Origin: Chloracidobacterium sp.
Lineage (GTDB): Bacteria > Acidobacteriota > Blastocatellia > Pyrinomonadales > Pyrinomonadaceae
Length of the DNA: 64,000 nt
Direction: 5' to 3'
Assembly (NCBI GenBank): GCA_016706275.1
Contig: JADJJY010000003.1
Span: 496,001 to 560,000 of the forward strand
The position numbers and the translations under genes are program-made. Shown here piece by piece: positions 9,444-18,191 of the stretch. Each line of letters starts with the position of its first letter. The stretch's first letter is position 1. The notes below the pieces were generated by a model. It saw only the letters and a list, made by a program, of their open reading frames with translations, was not told the origin of the DNA and ran no database searches.

Positions 9444-11228
9444 ATGGCAATGTCAAAAACAGGCAAGTTCTTTTTATTGATCGGTGGTGTTCTTTTAGCT
9501 CTGCTTATTGTAGCGATCATCGCTGTCGCGTATGCGGCAAGAAATATGGGAGCACCTTCGGTCGCGAATAACAGCGTGCTGATCCTCAGCGTTTCGGGCG
9601 AACTGCCGGATTATGTAGCTGATGAACCGCTCGCGAAAGCATTTGGCATTAGCCAGCAACAGTCTTTTACGAGCCTGCTCACCCAACTGCGCAAAGCAAA
9701 GGTCGATCCGCGTATCGGCGCAGTCGTACTCGATATCAATTTTCCCGGCATCGGTTGGGGCAAAGCCGACGAACTCCGCGACGCCATCAAGGATCTCAAA
9801 ACATCAGGCAAGCCGGTCTATGCCTATATGGAGATCGGGATGAACAAAGAGTATTACATCGCGACCGCGGCTGACAAGATATTTTTGCCGCCGTCGGGCG
9901 ACATTTACATCAATGGCCTGGCGGCCGAGGCGATGTTTTACAAGGGTTCTCTCGACAAGCTCGGCGTCGAAATGGATGTTGTCCAGATCGGTCCTAAATA
10001 CAAAAATGCACCCGACGTTTATACAAAAACCTCGATGGGCGACGGACAGCGTGAGGTCACGAACGCACTGCTCGACGAATTTTTTGGCCGTTTTACAAAT
10101 GCCATCGCCGAGTCGCGAAAGAAATCTGTCGAGGACGTTAAAGCGTTGATCGATAGCGCTCCGTACAACGCCAAGAAAGCCAAAGAGCTCGGCCTGATCG
10201 ATGACGCATATTATCGCGAACAGGTCGATACCGAACTAAAAGCAAAGCTTGGATACCGGGAAACCGACACGCTTCGCACTATTCGCGGCGGCGAATATCG
10301 CGAGATCCCGTCGGATACGCTCGGCCTCAATAATGGCGAAAGGGTCGCGGTCATTTACGCCTCTGGTGCCATTATGAGTGGACGTTCGTCGAGCGGTGTG
10401 CTCAACGGTGAGACGGTTGGCTCAGACACCATCGTCGCCGCTGTAAATGATGCTGCAAAAGATACTTCGGTTAAGGCGATCGTACTCCGTGTCGATTCCG
10501 GCGGCGGTTCAACGCTCGCATCTGACCTGATGTGGAACGCACTAGAAAATGCGAGGGCCAAAAAACCGGTCGTGGTCTCGATGGGCGATGTCGCAGCGTC
10601 CGGCGGTTATTACATCGCTTGTAACGCGAACAAGATCGTCGCCGAACCATCGACCATCACCGGCTCGATCGGCATTTTTGCCTTTAAGCCTAATATCAAA
10701 GGCTTTTACGACTGGATCGGTGTCTCGAACGAATACACAATGCGTGGCAAAAATGCCGGTATTTTTCGCGCCACCGAAAAATGGACGCCCGAAGAACGTG
10801 CCAAGATGGAATCGCAGATCGGCGGCTTCTATTACGACAGCTTTATCCCTAAGGTCGCCACCGGACGCAAGAAAACGACCGAGGAAGCAAATGCTCTCGG
10901 CCAGGGCCGCGTCTGGACCGGAACCCAAGCTAAAGCGAATGGCTTGATCGACGAATTTGGCGGCCTAGAAAAAGCCATCAGCATCGCCAAAGAGCTTGCT
11001 AATCTGCCCGCCGACAAAGACGTGCGCCGAGTTGTTTTCCCGGCACCGCGGCCGTTCTTTGAGACTTTATTCAATGACGAAACCTCGTCCGAAGCAAAAG
11101 CACAAGAGGTTGTTATCAAATCGCTTCCGTCGGATATCCGCCGATCATTCCGGTACATGGCTATGTTCGAACAGATGAAGCAGGGCCAGGCGATGATGTT
11201 GATGCCATTCGAACTCAACATCAAGTAA
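9444..11228 (+). CDS. sppA: Signal peptide peptidase SppA, 67K type
   Basis: 594 aa, ATG start. An N-terminal membrane anchor (about 8-32) is followed by tandem peptidase-S49 domains, as in the long E. coli-like SppA. The catalytic Ser/Lys pair is visible: K135 in YMEIGMNKEYYIATAADKI and S386 in GDVAASGGYYIACNANKI. The enzyme degrades cleaved signal peptides in the cytoplasmic membrane. It is followed by a loose hairpin (AGGACAA 11281-11287 with TTGTCCT 11313-11319, then T residues) that could end transcription. It stands alone between the divergent NtrC-type gene and a small membrane-protein gene. Confidence 0.93.
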   Translation: MAMSKTGKFFLLIGGVLLALLIVAIIAVAYAARNMGAPSVANNSVLILSVSGELPDYVADEPLAKAFGISQQQSFTSLLTQLRKAKVDPRIGAVVLDINFPGIGWGKADELRDAIKDLKTSGKPVYAYMEIGMNKEYYIATAADKIFLPPSGDIYINGLAAEAMFYKGSLDKLGVEMDVVQIGPKYKNAPDVYTKTSMGDGQREVTNALLDEFFGRFTNAIAESRKKSVEDVKALIDSAPYNAKKAKELGLIDDAYYREQVDTELKAKLGYRETDTLRTIRGGEYREIPSDTLGLNNGERVAVIYASGAIMSGRSSSGVLNGETVGSDTIVAAVNDAAKDTSVKAIVLRVDSGGGSTLASDLMWNALENARAKKPVVVSMGDVAASGGYYIACNANKIVAEPSTITGSIGIFAFKPNIKGFYDWIGVSNEYTMRGKNAGIFRATEKWTPEERAKMESQIGGFYYDSFIPKVATGRKKTTEEANALGQGRVWTGTQAKANGLIDEFGGLEKAISIAKELANLPADKDVRRVVFPAPRPFFETLFNDETSSEAKAQEVVIKSLPSDIRRSFRYMAMFEQMKQGQAMMLMPFELNIK

Positions 11229-11340
11229 CGTTGACATTTTATTAAACTGCGAATAAAGTTTTGTTCGCGCAAACTAAACAAGGACAAGGGGAGTTTTTAC
11301 CTAAAATTTCTATTGTCCTTTTTCTTTTACTGGAGGAAGA

Positions 11341-11745
11341 ATGGGTCGAATCATCTTAGGTATTATAGTCGGATTTGTTGTGTGGTCGATCGTCTGGGTA
11401 GGCGGCGAGCAAACCATTGGCAGATTTTGGGCCGAATACGGGGCTCACTCGCTTGCAGCCGAAAAAGCGCTTGTTAATGGCACTGCAGTCGAAAGCAGCA
11501 TCGCGATCGTGCTAGTCAATCTTGTCCGCAGCTTTATTACGTCGCTCATTGCGGGCTATATGACAGCTCTCGTCGCGGGGGAATTTAAAAAATCGACGAT
11601 GGTGCTGGGCGTCATCCTCGTACTCGTAGGCGTCGCCGTCGAGTATGTGTTTTGGAACATGGCTCCGGCGTGGTACCACATTTTGTTCGTTCTTTTTCTG
11701 CTTCCAATGACAATTGTCGGCGGCAAATTGAGGCGTTCGAACTAG
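11341..11745 (+). CDS. Small four-helix membrane protein, paralogue of 26711-27121
   Basis: 134 aa with about four hydrophobic segments and a strong GGAGG Shine-Dalgarno 7 nt before the ATG. It aligns over its full length with the protein encoded at 26711-27121: both start as M-x-R-I-x-LG-I/V-I-x-GF, share an FxxW-x-x-WVG-x-E motif and end in PxWYHxxFxxxLLPMxIxGG+L. No named family is recognised. The stop codon overlaps the stop of the convergent gene by 4 nt. Function unknown. Confidence 0.7.
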   Translation: MGRIILGIIVGFVVWSIVWVGGEQTIGRFWAEYGAHSLAAEKALVNGTAVESSIAIVLVNLVRSFITSLIAGYMTALVAGEFKKSTMVLGVILVLVGVAVEYVFWNMAPAWYHILFVLFLLPMTIVGGKLRRSN

Positions 11746-12278
11746 ATAAGTTTTGCGATGGCGAGCGGTATCGGCAGATGCTCAGTCGGACGGCGATATG
11801 TTGCGTCGTTTAATTTGTTGACGGCAAGCTCGGCGTTGTCCAGCAATTCGTCGGGCGGCAGATCCGCCTCAGATGAATAACAAGCGTGCATGATGCATGG
11901 CAAAGGCTTGGCCGAGTTGTGGACGAGACAACCGGTTCCGCTTTCAAATAGCGGACACGCATAGGTAGCGGTGCGTGTGTCGATGGCCTCGTCGAGTTTG
12001 TATTTTTCTATCGTCCGAGCCGTGCGTTCTCGTACGGCCTTTTGCGGTTGCTCTGGGAGATCAGCAATCGATTTCCCGATCGCTACTGCCTCAAGTCGCG
12101 AAACATGAACATTAACAAAATGTTCGTCTAGACAGCACGCCCCCGGCGTCAAGCACACCGCACAAGCCTTTGCCCGATACTCATAAACCTCGGCGATCAG
12201 CGATCTAAACTCCGATCTCAGGGCATCGAGCTTAGTTAGGGCATTTTGTTCGCTGATAGGTCTAAAATTTGTCCGCAT
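11742..12278 (-). CDS. YkgJ-like Cys-cluster protein (putative Fe/Zn-binding)
   Basis: 178 aa. Cys/His motifs resemble the YkgJ/CxxxCxxCC family: ACAVCLTPGACC near residues 37-48, CPLFESGTGCLVH near 110-122, then CIMHAC. Such proteins are proposed to bind a metal or iron-sulfur cluster and have no established role. It is convergent with the small membrane gene (4-nt stop overlap) and divergent from the peroxiredoxin Q gene 44 nt away, so a shared regulatory region is possible. Family call from the cysteine pattern only. Confidence 0.6.
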   Translation of the reverse strand: MRTNFRPISEQNALTKLDALRSEFRSLIAEVYEYRAKACAVCLTPGACCLDEHFVNVHVSRLEAVAIGKSIADLPEQPQKAVRERTARTIEKYKLDEAIDTRTATYACPLFESGTGCLVHNSAKPLPCIMHACYSSEADLPPDELLDNAELAVNKLNDATYRRPTEHLPIPLAIAKLI

Positions 12279-12322
12279 GTTACAATCGTAAAAAATAGAT
12301 TTTACCCTACGTAAGGAGAATT

Positions 12323-12784
12323 ATGCTGAAAGAAGGCGATAAGGCACCGGATTTTAATGCCAAGGACCAGAACGGAAATGATGTAAAACTTGCTGAGCTC
12401 AAGGGCCAGCGGGTCGTGTTGTACTTTTACCCTAAGGACGACACGCCGGGATGCACAAAAGAGGCTTGCTCATTTCGCGATGCCGATGATGTCTATAAAA
12501 GCAAAGGCATCCGTGTGCTCGGCGTCTCGACCGACAACGAAAAATCACACCAGAAATTTATCTCCAAATTTCAGCTCCCGTTTGACCTACTCGCCGACAC
12601 CGACAAACAAATCGTCGAGGCATATGGCGTCTGGGGCGAAAAATCGATGTACGGCAAAAAGTACATGGGCACTTTCCGCAAGACATTCCTGATCGACGGC
12701 GATGGCAAGATCGTCAAAATTTTTGAAAAGGTCGATGTCTCAGCTCACGCCGATGAAGTGTTGGCGGCATTCGGCGAGAAATAA
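12323..12784 (+). CDS. bcp: Thioredoxin-dependent thiol peroxidase (peroxiredoxin Q)
   Basis: 153 aa, the usual length for Bcp/PrxQ. The active-site segment FYPKDDTPGCTKEACSFRD carries the peroxidatic Cys44 and, five residues on, the resolving Cys49, the pattern of atypical 2-Cys PrxQ. It reduces hydroperoxides in the cytoplasm using thioredoxin. The ATG is preceded by AAGGAGAATT, a good Shine-Dalgarno. It is monocistronic and followed by a hairpin. Confidence 0.95.
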   Translation: MLKEGDKAPDFNAKDQNGNDVKLAELKGQRVVLYFYPKDDTPGCTKEACSFRDADDVYKSKGIRVLGVSTDNEKSHQKFISKFQLPFDLLADTDKQIVEAYGVWGEKSMYGKKYMGTFRKTFLIDGDGKIVKIFEKVDVSAHADEVLAAFGEK

Positions 12785-12814
12785 CCGTAAGAATGAACCG
12801 CGAAAAATACAAAA

Positions 12815-12850
12815 GGCGCTAAATCAAGAATTTCTCTTTTAGCGTCTTTT
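12815..12850 (+). terminator. Likely terminator between bcp and wecB
   Basis: GGCGCTAAA (12815-12823) pairs with TTTAGCGTC (12838-12846) with one G-T wobble, flanked by AAAA and TTTT. It could stop transcription from both convergent genes. The 14-nt loop makes it a moderate candidate. Confidence 0.5.
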
Positions 12851-12864
12851 CGTGTATCTCGCGA

Positions 12865-13977
12865 TTAAAACTTTGTCAGTTCGTCGCAGATGCGTCCGGC
12901 AGTTTTGCCATCCCAGAACGGCGGGATCTTGTGATTTGAAATTTCAGATCTCAAATTGAGTATTTCTGCGGCAGCTTCTCTGATATTCTGCGGATCCGTG
13001 CCTACCAACACATTCGTGCCGAGTTCGATAGTTACCGGTCGCTCGGTGTTGTGCCGCAACGTCAAACACGGGATTCCAAGCACAGTCGTTTCTTCCTGCA
13101 ATCCCCCCGAATCCGTCAGCACAAGCTTTGCCCCGCTATAAAGCCGCATAAAATCGATATAACCAAGCGGATCGATAAGTCGGATATTTGATTTTGCGAT
13201 CGCGTCGGCAAATCCAAATTCTTCGATCTTTGCCTTAGTTCGCGGATGAACCGGAAAGATTATCGGCAGTTTTTCTGCGACCGTAAGCAGTGCATCCAGT
13301 ATCCCTGAGAATGTGGCTTTATCATCAACGTTCGACGGCCGGTGGAGTGTCAAAACGGCGTAATCTTTGCCGTCAATGCCGAGATCAGTCCGTACCGTCG
13401 AACCTTCCGCGATCTTGAGATGCTCAAGCAGCGAGTCGATCATCACGTTGCCGACAAATCGGACGCGTTCAGCAGGAATGCCCTCGCGTGCCAGATTTTC
13501 ATCCGCATCCTGCGATGTTGTAAAGAGTAGATCTGAGATCGAATCAGTGAGGATACGATTGATCTCTTCCGGCATTTGTTTGTCACGCGAACGCAAGCCA
13601 GCCTCAACGTGCGCAACCTTTACACGAAGCTTTACGCTTACCAATGCACACGCGATGGTCGAATTTACATCGCCGACGACGAGCACCCAGTCGGGCTTGT
13701 GCTCAAGCACAACCGGCTCAAATTGGGTCATTATTCTTCGCCGTCTGCACAGCATGTGAACCGGAACCGACGCCAAGATGCACACCCGGCGTCGGCATTC
13801 CCAAATCCTCGAAAAACGAATCCGACATCGCCGCGTCATAATGCTGGCCCGTATGCACGATCATCGGCTCAAACTCCTCCGGCCGCCGCTTCATCTCAGC
13901 ATAGATCGGCGCGACCTTCATAAAATTTGGCGCGCACCGGCAATGAGCAATATTTTTTGTTTAATTTGAGATCTCAA
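12865..13977 (-). pseudogene. wecB: UDP-N-acetylglucosamine 2-epimerase (non-hydrolysing), two frameshifts
   Basis: Three reading frames joined end to end give a full-length WecB of about 370 aa: ILLIAGARPN, then MKVAPIYAEMKRRP to GSGSHAVQTAK, then IMTQFEPVVLEHKPDWVLVVGD to the end. One base is missing near 13929-13930 (ARPNF needs GCGCGCCC) and one extra A is present near 13731-13738 (AAGAATAATG where AAGATAATG restores the frame). The enzyme interconverts UDP-GlcNAc and UDP-ManNAc for surface polysaccharide. Conserved segments HTGQHYD, GDVNSTI, HVEAGLRS and DSGGLQEE are intact, so the lesions are recent or are sequence errors. No ATG is seen at the 5' end; a TTG at 13977 is the longest choice. 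The first codons and the 3' end contain copies of a GATCTCAAATTTGAAATTT repeat. Confidence 0.8.
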
Positions 13978-13989
13978 ATTTGAAATTTA
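13965..13989. repeat. GATCTCAAATTTGAAATTT mini-repeat between wecC-like and wecB genes
   Basis: The palindromic AT-rich element at about 13965-13988 contains GATCTCAAATTTGAAATTT. The same 19-nt core recurs on the minus strand at 58779-58803, and a rearranged version (ATTTGAAATTTCAGATCTC) lies inside the wecB 3' end at 12934-12952. Here it spans the wecC-like stop and the presumed wecB start. Confidence 0.7.
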
Positions 13990-15339
13990 TAGACGCACGA
14001 TCCGGGCTTTGCTCTCGCCGCGAGTTTCAACTGACAGAGCGTCACGTGTATCGACAACCAACGATGCAAGCTCGCACACTCGGTTGTAATCCACCGGCGT
14101 GTGTTCGGTGCAGATGATGACGCAATCCGATTCGCGGATAAGGTCGTCTGTCAGCTCTTTGTTGTAAAGCGGGTCACCGGCTCCGATCGTGTATGCGTGG
14201 TCAAACGTCACCTCCGGCACGAACGGGTCGTGGTAATAAACATCTGCTCCGTCTGCACGCAGCAGGTCGATGATAGACAAGGCGGGCGACTCGCGCATAT
14301 CATCGATGTCTTTTTTGTACGCGACGCCGAGGATCAGGATCTTTGATCCGTTGACAGATTTTTTGCTATCGTTCAGTGCCGTTGTCGCCAGTTCGACAAC
14401 GTAATTTGGCATTGTCGAATTGACCTGTTCAGCGAGCGAGATAAACTGCGAATCAAACCCATGCTGACGCGCTTTCCACGACAAATAATGCGGGTCGAGC
14501 GGGATGCAGTGGCCGCCAATTCCCGGTCCCGGATAAAACGCCATAAAACCAAATGGCTTTGTAGCCGCCGCCCGGACGACCTCCCAAGTGTCAATGCCGA
14601 GGGCGTTGCAGAGCTTTGCCATTTCGTTCGCCATCCCGATATTAATGGCACGAAATGTGTTTTCCCACAGCTTTGCCGCCTCAGCGACACGAGCCGACGA
14701 AACGGTATGCACTTGCCCAACGATCTGGCCGTAAAGCATCGCCGCCGCCTCGGTCGAGTCGTCCGAGACACCGCCGACAACCTTGGGGATATTGTGGGTC
14801 TGAAATTGCGGATTGCCGGGGTCGACGCGCTCGGGCGAAAACGCGAGCAAAAACCCTTCGTCGAGCTTAAATCCTTTTTCCTCAAACATCGGCTGCAAAA
14901 CCTCGTCGGTCGTGCCTGGATAGGTTGTCGACTCGAGAATGATAAGCTGCCCCGGCCGCATATATTTTTGGATCTCGGCACCAGCCGTCAGGATATACGA
15001 CATATCCGGATCCTTGGTCTTGCGAAGCGGCGTTGGGACGCAAATGATAATTACGTCGCAATTGGCGAGCTGGCTAAAATCGGTCGTCGCCGTTAGTTTG
15101 CCTTCGATGACGCATTTTGCGACGTTTTCGCTTGTCACATCAACTATGTATGAGCGGCCGGCGCTTATCTCGCTCGTCTTGTGTTCATCGACCTCAAAGC
15201 CGACGGCGTTAAAACCTTTGAGGCAGAATTCGACGATCAGCGGCAGTCCCACGTAACCGAGTCCGATGACGCCGATGGTTGCCTTTTTTTCAGAGATCAG
15301 TTGTTGTAATTCGTCTTTGATCATTATGTGTCTGGTCAA
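13987..15339 (-). CDS. wecC: UDP-N-acetyl-hexosamine 6-dehydrogenase (WecC-like)
   Basis: 450 aa in the longest form; the ATG six codons in may be the real start. Order: NAD-binding Rossmann fold with IGVIGLGYVGLPL (about 22-34), central helical dimerisation region with KLWENTFRAINIGMANE, catalytic Cys278 in GPGIGGHCIPLDP, and a C-terminal UDP-binding fold (LGVAYKKDIDDMRESP). It belongs to the UDP-glucose/UDP-ManNAc dehydrogenase superfamily. The neighbouring wecB makes UDP-ManNAc, so oxidation of UDP-ManNAc or UDP-GlcNAc to the uronic acid is the likely reaction. wecB follows within about 10 nt, so the two form an operon. Confidence 0.88.
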   Translation of the reverse strand: MTRHIMIKDELQQLISEKKATIGVIGLGYVGLPLIVEFCLKGFNAVGFEVDEHKTSEISAGRSYIVDVTSENVAKCVIEGKLTATTDFSQLANCDVIIICVPTPLRKTKDPDMSYILTAGAEIQKYMRPGQLIILESTTYPGTTDEVLQPMFEEKGFKLDEGFLLAFSPERVDPGNPQFQTHNIPKVVGGVSDDSTEAAAMLYGQIVGQVHTVSSARVAEAAKLWENTFRAINIGMANEMAKLCNALGIDTWEVVRAAATKPFGFMAFYPGPGIGGHCIPLDPHYLSWKARQHGFDSQFISLAEQVNSTMPNYVVELATTALNDSKKSVNGSKILILGVAYKKDIDDMRESPALSIIDLLRADGADVYYHDPFVPEVTFDHAYTIGAGDPLYNKELTDDLIRESDCVIICTEHTPVDYNRVCELASLVVDTRDALSVETRGESKARIVRL

Positions 15340-15522
15340 GAATATCTAAAGAATTGCGGAATAAAATGGTAGATACTGGCAGAAAAGCCCTATGTATTAA
15401 ACTATGTTAAGCAGTGCGGTTAGTCAAGATTATATTCAATTATGCTATGATGACGCTGTCCGTGATCGGTCCGGCCTCCCGTAGTATTTATAGTTTTAAT
15501 AGCAGGTTTTCCCCAGCTCGTT

Positions 15523-16731
15523 ATGAGTTCTGAGATCGCATCCAGCAATCCGGTGGTCAAGGCCGTCGTCGAAGGCACCGCCCCTCGTCCTGCCCAACTG
15601 GCGGCGTCGCGGGGCATTTTGCCTCTTCCCCAGGCCGATCTGCTTGAAATACTGGTCAGTTTTTATAACGGCAACGACCCCGAGTTAAAAGAAAACTCAC
15701 GGCTGACGCTGGCCGAACAAAATGCCGAATCGCTGACCGAGACGATACGTTCGGCGGATGTCGCCCCGATCGTGCTGGCTTTTTTTGCCGAGCGTGCAGA
15801 CCTGCCGGCGGCGATCCACGAGACGATACTTACAAACGCAAAGACCCCGCCGGGTTCTATCGCAAAATTTGCCGCCGCAACGCAAAACGGTTCGCTGATC
15901 GAGTTGATATCTCTTAACCAGCAGCTACTGATCCAAAACCCTGCGATCCTCGATGCGATACTCAAAAATCCAAGCCGGACTCCTGAGTCTGAGCGGCGTG
16001 CGACCGAGATCAAGCGTGAGTTCTTTGAAAAAGAACGCGGTGCTCAACAGATCGCTAACGAGTTGCGTGCCCAAGGCAACGAAGCCGCTGCCGAGTTTAT
16101 CGAGCAATCCGATTCCGGCCTAAGTGCCGAGGACGCTCTGTTTCTCGCCCAACATATCGAGGTCCCCGACCGCGAAACCGACGATTCGTGGCTCAGTCTC
16201 GAATACATCGAAGAGATCTACGAGGAAACTGAGGAGCAGCGTCAGGCCGCAATTCACAAGATCATCGGCGAGCTGCAAAGCGAAGAAGATGAGATACCGG
16301 GCGAACGTATCTCGATGATCAACCGTGTAATGAAGATGGGCGTCAAAGACCGCGTAAAGCTCGGTATGAAAGGCGACCGCGAGGCCCGCAACATCCTCAT
16401 CCGTGACCCCAATCGTCTCGTATCGTCCGCTGTGGTCAACAACCCGCGTATCACCGAGCAAGAGGTCGAGTCGATCGCATCGATGCGGTCCATCACCGAG
16501 GATATCCTCCGCCAGATCGCGTCAAACCGCCAATGGGCTCGCAGCTACACTATCGGCCACAGCCTAGCCAAAAACCCGCGAACGCCCATCGGCAGCGCCA
16601 TCACGATCATGAGCCGTCTGCAGCTACGCGATCTGATCGCCCTCTCAAAAAATCGTAACGTCTCTGACGCAGTTCGCCGTCAAGCTCAACGTCTGCACAC
16701 GGCCCGCACCGGCGGCGGCAACCGCGGCTAA
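15523..16731 (+). CDS. Conserved hypothetical protein, alpha-helical repeat type
   Basis: 402 aa, soluble, no signal peptide and no cysteine. The sequence is almost wholly helical with repeated short helix pairs spaced 35-40 residues (for example RDPNRLVSSAVVNNPRITEQ, then SITEDILRQIASNRQ), like HEAT or leucine-rich-variant repeats used for protein contacts. An acidic segment lies near residues 215-265. I recognise no named family. It is divergent from the wecC-like gene across a 183-nt spacer and overlaps the convergent DUF2227 stop by 4 nt. Confidence 0.6.
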   Translation: MSSEIASSNPVVKAVVEGTAPRPAQLAASRGILPLPQADLLEILVSFYNGNDPELKENSRLTLAEQNAESLTETIRSADVAPIVLAFFAERADLPAAIHETILTNAKTPPGSIAKFAAATQNGSLIELISLNQQLLIQNPAILDAILKNPSRTPESERRATEIKREFFEKERGAQQIANELRAQGNEAAAEFIEQSDSGLSAEDALFLAQHIEVPDRETDDSWLSLEYIEEIYEETEEQRQAAIHKIIGELQSEEDEIPGERISMINRVMKMGVKDRVKLGMKGDREARNILIRDPNRLVSSAVVNNPRITEQEVESIASMRSITEDILRQIASNRQWARSYTIGHSLAKNPRTPIGSAITIMSRLQLRDLIALSKNRNVSDAVRRQAQRLHTARTGGGNRG

Positions 16732-17261
16732 AGAAATTTCACGATACGTCCCGTCTTAATAAACGAACCAGCCATATCTGTAAAAGTATGGCTTGCCGCC
16801 CCTAGCCATAAACCAATAAACGTCAGCAGCATAAAATTGTCGCCGAAATTTCTGCGAATAAATGACCCGATACTTCTCCACGCGTCAGTAAAATCCGACA
16901 TCGCCGGAGTATTGTCACCCGCGATGCCGTACCACGCGACCGCCGCCACATAAACCGCGATCGTCAGAACACCGAGAAAATAGACAACACGGAACAATGC
17001 CCCAAATAGCAGCCCGTGGGAGAACCGCGATCTGTGCTTGAAGAACGAACGGTATGGATACCACAAAAATCTAAAAATAAACCAACGCGAATATTGCCGC
17101 GAAACTGTATCCAGATCGGGGCCAAACATCACTCCGCCAAAGATAAAAGCCAGTGCAACGATCGCCGACGCAAACGAATTCCGCGTCACCGCATACGTCA
17201 CAGCAAACGCCGGCAGGGCGAGAAAAACTGTAATGACATCATGTGTGCGTCCGCTGGGCAT
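16728..17261 (-). CDS. DUF2227 putative metal-binding membrane protein
   Basis: 177 aa, three to four hydrophobic segments. It has the DUF2227 hallmarks: an N-terminal MPSGRTHD, GGVMFGPDLDTVSRQYSRW, then the HRSRFSHG motif, with Asp and His residues that could bind a metal. The fold resembles the metal-dependent membrane hydrolase YdjM/LexA-regulated group. Function is not established. Divergent from the UbiA gene, 60 nt apart. Confidence 0.65.
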   Translation of the reverse strand: MPSGRTHDVITVFLALPAFAVTYAVTRNSFASAIVALAFIFGGVMFGPDLDTVSRQYSRWFIFRFLWYPYRSFFKHRSRFSHGLLFGALFRVVYFLGVLTIAVYVAAVAWYGIAGDNTPAMSDFTDAWRSIGSFIRRNFGDNFMLLTFIGLWLGAASHTFTDMAGSFIKTGRIVKFL

Positions 17262-17321
17262 CGCTACATTCTACCGCGCGGAGCGGTGCGAGCGGTATTG
17301 TGCTAGAATCTTCCGTTTGGC

Positions 17322-18191
17322 ATGGCATCCATCTGGCAAAAACTAAAGACCACGCTAGCAATGATCAAGTTCGAGCACACGCTGTTCGCACTGCCCTTTG
17401 CTTTTCTCGGAGCGATACTCGCGGCAAACGGTATGCCGACTTGGCGGCAGATATTGTGGATCACCGTCGCAATGGTCGGGGCTCGCTCGGCGGCGATGAC
17501 ATTTAACCGCATCATCGACCGCGATATCGACGCCGCCAATCCCCGCACCGCCAATCGAGAAATTCCCTCAGGCAAACTCTCACTAACGTTTGCGTGGGTC
17601 TTTCTATACATTTCGGTCGCCGTCTTTGTCCTCGCCGCATGGTCGCTAAACTGGCTCACGTTTGCGCTGTCGCCGGTCGCACTTCTCTTTGTGCTCGGCT
17701 ATTCCTACGCCAAACGCTTCACCGTCTTTGCCCATCTATTGCTCGGAGCGGCGCTCGCCATCTCGCCGTCGGCGGCGTGGATAGCGGTTCGCGGCAACCT
17801 GATGGACGAGGTGCCGATCCTGCTGTCGGTATTTGTTCTGATCTGGACCGCCGGATTTGATGTGCTGTATGCCTGTCAGGATCTCGAATACGACCGCAAA
17901 GCCGGACTGCGATCGATACCGGCACGTTTCGGCATCAAGAACGCCCTCTGGATCGCACGTCTCTTTCACTTTCAGGCGTTTATCGTGTTATTGCTGCTGT
18001 GGTTGGTAACCGGAATGTCGTGGCTCGCTCTCGCCGGAGTGATCGCGGTCGGGGCTCTGTTCGTTTATCAACACGCCCTGCTTCGCGGCGGCAACCTTTC
18101 CCGCATGAATGCCGCGTTCTTCACCACCAACGCTTTTGTCAGCGTCATCCTACTCGTAACATTTGGTGCGGCGGTCTTTATTCAGCAATGA
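17322..18191 (+). CDS. UbiA-family polyprenyltransferase (candidate MqnP)
   Basis: 289 aa, about eight transmembrane helices. Two Asp-rich prenyl-diphosphate sites are present: FNRIIDRDIDAANPRTANR at about 61-79 and YACQDLEYDRKAGLRSIP near 187-204. Family enzymes prenylate aromatic acids in the membrane. Because mqnE of the futalosine menaquinone route lies 5 kb away and no ubiquinone genes are seen, the menaquinone enzyme MqnP (acting on dihydroxynaphthoate-type acid) is the best guess. Start ATG 17322; the stop TGA overlaps the ATG of the Crp/Fnr gene (ATGA), implying translational coupling. Confidence 0.82.
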   Translation: MASIWQKLKTTLAMIKFEHTLFALPFAFLGAILAANGMPTWRQILWITVAMVGARSAAMTFNRIIDRDIDAANPRTANREIPSGKLSLTFAWVFLYISVAVFVLAAWSLNWLTFALSPVALLFVLGYSYAKRFTVFAHLLLGAALAISPSAAWIAVRGNLMDEVPILLSVFVLIWTAGFDVLYACQDLEYDRKAGLRSIPARFGIKNALWIARLFHFQAFIVLLLLWLVTGMSWLALAGVIAVGALFVYQHALLRGGNLSRMNAAFFTTNAFVSVILLVTFGAAVFIQQ

